DNA of 64,000 nt from Arthrobacter oryzae. GTDB lineage: Bacteria; Actinomycetota; Actinomycetes; Actinomycetales; Micrococcaceae. The notes below the pieces were generated by a model. That model searched no databases and was not told the DNA's origin. It saw only the letters and a list, made by a program, of their open reading frames with translations. The stretch's first letter is position 1. Each line of letters opens with the position of its first letter. Below, one piece after another: positions 61,161 to 64,000 of this stretch. The stretch lies in NCBI RefSeq assembly GCF_030812315.1, contig NZ_JAUSSM010000001.1, positions 1 to 64,000 on the forward strand. The letters are read 5' to 3'. Made by a program: the position numbers and the translations under genes.

Positions 61161-61534
61161 AACGCGGGACCCGGGAGGTGCGCAGCCGGCAGTTCCCGAG
61201 CCAGCCGGAGCTGCTCATTCGAATCAGCCAGATTGTCCAGAAGGAAGGTCCGTGCAATGGACAGCAGTTCGGCAATCTTGGGGTGTGCCAGGCGGTACGT
61301 GACGGCATTCGCCGTCCGCACCGACGTGACAACCTTGTGCCGGCGCAGGGTTGCCAGGTGCTGGGACAGATGTGAGGCCTCGAGCCCCGTTTCGGCCAGC
61401 AGATAGCTGACCGGGGCCGCGGTGTCCGGCGCTGCCGCCAGCAGTTCCAGGATCCGGATACGCGCCGGGTGCGCCAGTGCCTTGAAGAGATTGGCCTTGA
61501 TTTCGTATAAAGGGGCCTGTGCTGCGGGAAGCAT
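61157..61534 (-). CDS. ArsR-family transcriptional regulator
   Basis: A 125-residue winged-helix repressor: LFKALAHPARIRILELLAAAPDTAAPVSYLLAETGLEASHLSQHLATLRRHKVVTSVRTANAVTYRLAHPKIAELLS. The metal-binding ELCVC motif of ArsR/SmtB is absent, so it probably senses something else (redox or anion). Overlap with sulP places both in one operon. A palindrome at 61600 lies 66 bp upstream of its start. Confidence 0.93.
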   Translation of the reverse strand: MLPAAQAPLYEIKANLFKALAHPARIRILELLAAAPDTAAPVSYLLAETGLEASHLSQHLATLRRHKVVTSVRTANAVTYRLAHPKIAELLSIARTFLLDNLADSNEQLRLARELPAAHLPGPAL

Positions 61535-61599
61535 TTGGGACCTGCTGTCGCTGGTTCATGCCGGGAGGATACCCGTGCGGGTCACCATGAATTGATGGA

Positions 61600-61612
61600 A
61601 TGATTAAATCAT
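61600..61612. promoter_or_regulatory. Putative ArsR operator
   Basis: Perfect 6-bp arms ATGATT-A-AATCAT. This AT-rich palindrome lies between the arsR-sulP operon and the divergent dehydratase gene. Its position and shape fit an ArsR-type site. Confidence 0.65.
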
Positions 61613-61719
61613 CATACCGCGGGCCCAGGAAGGACGCCAGAGCCTTCTGCGCGTAAACAGGCCGTGAGCCCGCCCACCTCATCGGTGTCCGGCGGCGGCG
61701 GAACGATAGGCTTGAGGCC

Positions 61720-62205
61720 ATGACTATCAATCCGGATCTGCAGGGCCGTAGCTACCCTGCCGCAGAGGTGTACGACGTCGGCCGCGAGAAAATCCGCGAG
61801 TTCGCCAGGGCCGTCAAGGCAACCCACCCCGCGCACTTCGACCTGGACGCGGCCAAGGCCCTCGGCCACCGCGACCTCGTGGCGCCGCCCACCTTCGCCA
61901 TCATCATTGCCCAGCGCGCAGACGCCCAGCTGATCGAGGATCCGGAGTCCGGCATTGACTTCTCCCGCGTGGTCCACGCGGATCAGCGGTTTATCCACCA
62001 CCGCCCCATTTTCGCGGGTGACCGGCTTGTGGCCGAGCTGCACGTGGACGGGGTCCGTGCCATGGGCGGCGGTGCCATGATCACCACCCGCTCGGAAATC
62101 TTCGCCCTCACCGGTGAAGGCGCAGCAAACGGCTCGCCGGATCCCTCCCGGGAGGCCGTCGCCACAGCCACTTCGTCCATCCTGGTCCGCGGAGAGGGAC
62201 AGTAA
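61720..62205 (+). CDS. FAS1/MaoC-like dehydratase, HadA-type subunit
   Basis: A 161-residue hotdog protein: MTINPDLQGRSYPAAEVYDVGREKIREFARAVKATHPAHFD and DLVAPPTFAIIIAQRA, then the FIHHRPIFAGDRLVAELHVDG strand. It lacks the catalytic Asp/His of MaoC, as mycobacterial HadA does. HadA/HadB heterodimers dehydrate 3-hydroxyacyl-ACP in fatty-acid or mycolic-acid elongation. Its partner starts 3 bp downstream. Confidence 0.9.
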   Translation: MTINPDLQGRSYPAAEVYDVGREKIREFARAVKATHPAHFDLDAAKALGHRDLVAPPTFAIIIAQRADAQLIEDPESGIDFSRVVHADQRFIHHRPIFAGDRLVAELHVDGVRAMGGGAMITTRSEIFALTGEGAANGSPDPSREAVATATSSILVRGEGQ

Positions 62206-62208
62206 CCC

Positions 62209-62661
62209 ATGAGCACTGCATCCATCACCCCCGTTTTCACCGAACTCGCCGTCGGCCAGGACATCGGCAGCCGCAGCATCACCGTCAGCCGGCAGGACCT
62301 GGTGAAGTACGCCGGTGCGTCCGGCGACTTCAACCCGATCCACTGGAACGAAGCCTTTGCCACCGGTGTGGGCCTGCCCGGCGTCATTGCCCACGGCATG
62401 TTCACCATGGGCGCGGCAGTCCAGCTCGTCACCGACTGGGCGGGCGACCCGGCCGCCGTCGTCGATTTCCAGACACGCTTCACCAAACCGGTACTCGTCA
62501 CGGACACCACCGGCACAGAGGAGCCGGGGGCCGTCATCGAGGTCAGCGGCGCCATTGGCGCGCTCGACGCCGACGCCGGCACTGCCCGCGTGGACCTCAC
62601 CGTGGTCTTCAACGGCCAGAAGGTCCTGATGAAGGCACAGGCAGTCGTCAGGCTTGCGTAA
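62209..62661 (+). CDS. MaoC-like dehydratase, HadB-type catalytic subunit
   Basis: A 150-residue hotdog protein. YAGASGDFNPIHWNEAFATGVGLPGVIAHGMFTMG holds the catalytic Asp and His of hydratase-2 enzymes. It follows the HadA-like gene directly and so forms a heterodimer. In a species without mycolic acids the pair more likely serves acyl-ACP dehydration or membrane-lipid synthesis. Confidence 0.92.
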   Translation: MSTASITPVFTELAVGQDIGSRSITVSRQDLVKYAGASGDFNPIHWNEAFATGVGLPGVIAHGMFTMGAAVQLVTDWAGDPAAVVDFQTRFTKPVLVTDTTGTEEPGAVIEVSGAIGALDADAGTARVDLTVVFNGQKVLMKAQAVVRLA

Positions 62662-62674
62662 CAGAAAGGCTGCC

Positions 62675-63955
62675 TTGACCAAGGAAGCCTTCGTTCCGGT
62701 TGCCGAAATCACCCACTGGCGCAACGCCGTGGTGGTGGCCTACGGGGCCAGCGGACTCGCGTTTTCCACCTGGGTGTCCCGGCTGCCGGCCATCCGCGAT
62801 GGCCTGGACCTGACTCCCGGCACCATCGGCCTTCTCCTGCTCTGTATGACTGCCGGTTCGTTTGTTTCAGTGTCCGCCTCGGGGCTGATCGTCCTCCGGT
62901 TGGGCTCCAAACGGACCATCCGGATCGGCAGCATCATGGTGGGCGTCGGGCTGGTGCTTGCAGGCTTCGGCACCTCCGTGCTCGCCAACCCGGTGGCGGT
63001 TGCGGCAGGACTGGCGATCATCGGGCTGGGCACCGCCAGCTGGAACACCGCGTCCAATGTTGAGGGCGCCGCGGTTGAACGCGCCGTCCGGCGGCACATC
63101 ATGCCCCGGCTGCACGGCTCCTTTAGCCTGGGAACGGTGGCCGGTGCCGGGCTGGGCGCCTGGGCGGCCGGGGCCGGCGTTCCCGTGTTCTGGCATCTAG
63201 CTGCCGGCGGGCTCCTTGTGGCCGTCTCGGTGGCAACCGCAGCCTCCTGGTTCCGGGCGGACATCACGCCGGTCCAGGGGGAACGCCCGTTCAAGGCGTC
63301 CGGGACGGATACGTTCGAGGATCCCTCCACCGGACCCATCCCCATCGTCCGCCAGACGGACGCTGTCCCCGAGCAGCCGCTGGACAGCAAGCGCCAGATT
63401 GCGCAGGCCTGGCGCGACAAGCGCACGCTGCTGCTCGGTGTGCTGGTCCTGGGGCTCGCCCTCGCCGAAGGTGCGGCAGGGGACTGGGTGGCCCTGGCCC
63501 TCGCCGACGGCCACGGCCAGAGCGACGCCGCGGGGGCGGCAGGCTACGGGCTGTTCGTCACCTTCATGACCATCGGCCGCTTCGCCGGCACGCTGGTCCT
63601 GGACCGTTTTGGCAGGGTCCCCGTGATGCGCTGGTGCGCCGCACTGGCCGTCGGCGGACTGGGGTTGTTCGTGTTCGCGCCCGTGCCGTGGATGGCGTTC
63701 GTGGCGCTGGCGGTCTGGGGGCTCGGGGCGTCGCTGGGCTTCCCGGTCGGCATGTCCGCCGCGGCCGATGATCCGGTGAAGGCCGCGGCCCGCGTCTCCG
63801 TGGTGTCCACCATCGGCTACGGCGCGTTTCTCTGCGGGCCGCCGCTGCTGGGGCTGCTGGCCGAACACGTGGGCATCCTCCATTCGCTGCTCGCCGTGAT
63901 GGTGATGCTCGTGGTCAGCTTCCTGCTGTCCCCGGTGGCCCGGAAGCTTCCCTGA
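62675..63955 (+). CDS. MFS transporter
   Basis: A 426-residue 12-TM transporter of the YfcJ/fucose-permease-like kind: VVVAYGASGLAFSTWVSRLPAIRDGLDLTPGTIGLLLLCMTAGSFVSVSASGLIVLRLGSKRTIRIGS, with a cytoplasmic loop around residues 205-240. TTG at 62675 is chosen as start (AGAAAGG upstream); a TTG 21 bases earlier lies inside the previous gene. It is cotranscribed with the dehydratase pair. Substrate unknown. Confidence 0.88.
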   Translation: MTKEAFVPVAEITHWRNAVVVAYGASGLAFSTWVSRLPAIRDGLDLTPGTIGLLLLCMTAGSFVSVSASGLIVLRLGSKRTIRIGSIMVGVGLVLAGFGTSVLANPVAVAAGLAIIGLGTASWNTASNVEGAAVERAVRRHIMPRLHGSFSLGTVAGAGLGAWAAGAGVPVFWHLAAGGLLVAVSVATAASWFRADITPVQGERPFKASGTDTFEDPSTGPIPIVRQTDAVPEQPLDSKRQIAQAWRDKRTLLLGVLVLGLALAEGAAGDWVALALADGHGQSDAAGAAGYGLFVTFMTIGRFAGTLVLDRFGRVPVMRWCAALAVGGLGLFVFAPVPWMAFVALAVWGLGASLGFPVGMSAAADDPVKAAARVSVVSTIGYGAFLCGPPLLGLLAEHVGILHSLLAVMVMLVVSFLLSPVARKLP

Positions 63956-63992
63956 ATCCCGGTCCCGTCCCAATGACAGATAGGCTGGACAC

Positions 63993-64000
63993 GTGACCCA
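63993..64000 (+). CDS. Possible start of the next gene (murB is expected here), cut by window edge
   Basis: GTGACC at 63993 could open a new plus-strand gene, 37 bp after the MFS stop. In related Micrococcaceae a MaoC-like dehydratase pair often precedes murB, so UDP-N-acetylmuramate dehydrogenase is a guess from context only. Two codons cannot prove a gene. Confidence 0.2.

Overview
The window is high-GC DNA with dense gene packing, frequent GTG and TTG starts and many ATGA or GTGA stop/start overlaps. Together with a Rv1077/Rv1079-like cbs-metB pair, Tat lipoproteins and a hadA/hadB-like dehydratase pair, this points to an actinobacterium, most probably Arthrobacter or Pseudarthrobacter (Micrococcaceae). 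The genus is an inference. I see no insertion sequence, integrase, prophage or CRISPR array. It reads as ordinary chromosome with some accessory genes, and no rRNA is present.

Layout. 1-8500: a catalase cut by the window edge with its Fur-family regulator and a clear operator, a HIT-like protein, an MFS exporter, HtpX protease, YajQ, tRNA-Tyr, a secreted LysM/sortase-like protein, a K+ channel and a thioesterase. 8.5-11.2 kb: a secreted copper-radical galactose oxidase very close to the fungal enzyme, with two discoidin-like domains and TTA codons. 11.2-19.3 kb: thioredoxin, an ABM protein, acyl-CoA synthetase, a SnoaL-like protein, a LuxR regulator, a drug-type ABC exporter and an AlkA-like glycosylase. 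19.4-28.3 kb: a VOC protein, transsulfuration genes (cbs, metB), two GT87 membrane glycosyltransferases flanking an HxlR/MFS pair, and an SDR. 28.3-33.1 kb (minus strand): glutaryl-CoA dehydrogenase and a coupled YgiB-like/YgiC-like/APC-permease unit. 33.2-44.4 kb: KdpD/KdpE-like two-component system, MOSC protein, DEAD-box helicase with a long structured leader, tRNA-Thr and tRNA-Met, a YidC homologue, an ECF sigma factor with a membrane partner, an NAD(P)-binding protein and a Na+/H+ antiporter. 44.4-50.9 kb: an alpha-glucoside regulon (ROK repressor divergent from a binding protein, two permeases and a GH13 glucosidase). 51-57 kb: an aldo/keto reductase and a sulfonate/taurine-type operon with two tandem binding-protein genes. 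57.3-64 kb: CitE-like lyase, DUF2797 protein, SulP transporter with ArsR regulator, the two-subunit dehydratase, an MFS transporter and perhaps the first codons of murB.

The most notable features are: (1) the complete galactose oxidase active site in a bacterium; (2) at least two families of long, near-perfect intergenic palindromes, each seen twice and every copy sitting between the 3' ends of convergent genes; (3) a long leader upstream of the DEAD-box helicase gene with several nested helices, including two mutually exclusive ones; (4) a short leader ORF overlapping the start of the alpha-glucoside binding protein; (5) tandem paralogous sulfonate-type binding proteins sharing one ABC transporter; and (6) an enterobacterial-like ygiB-ygiC pair coupled to an amino acid permease. 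All functional calls rest on reading the translated proteins; no database search was run.
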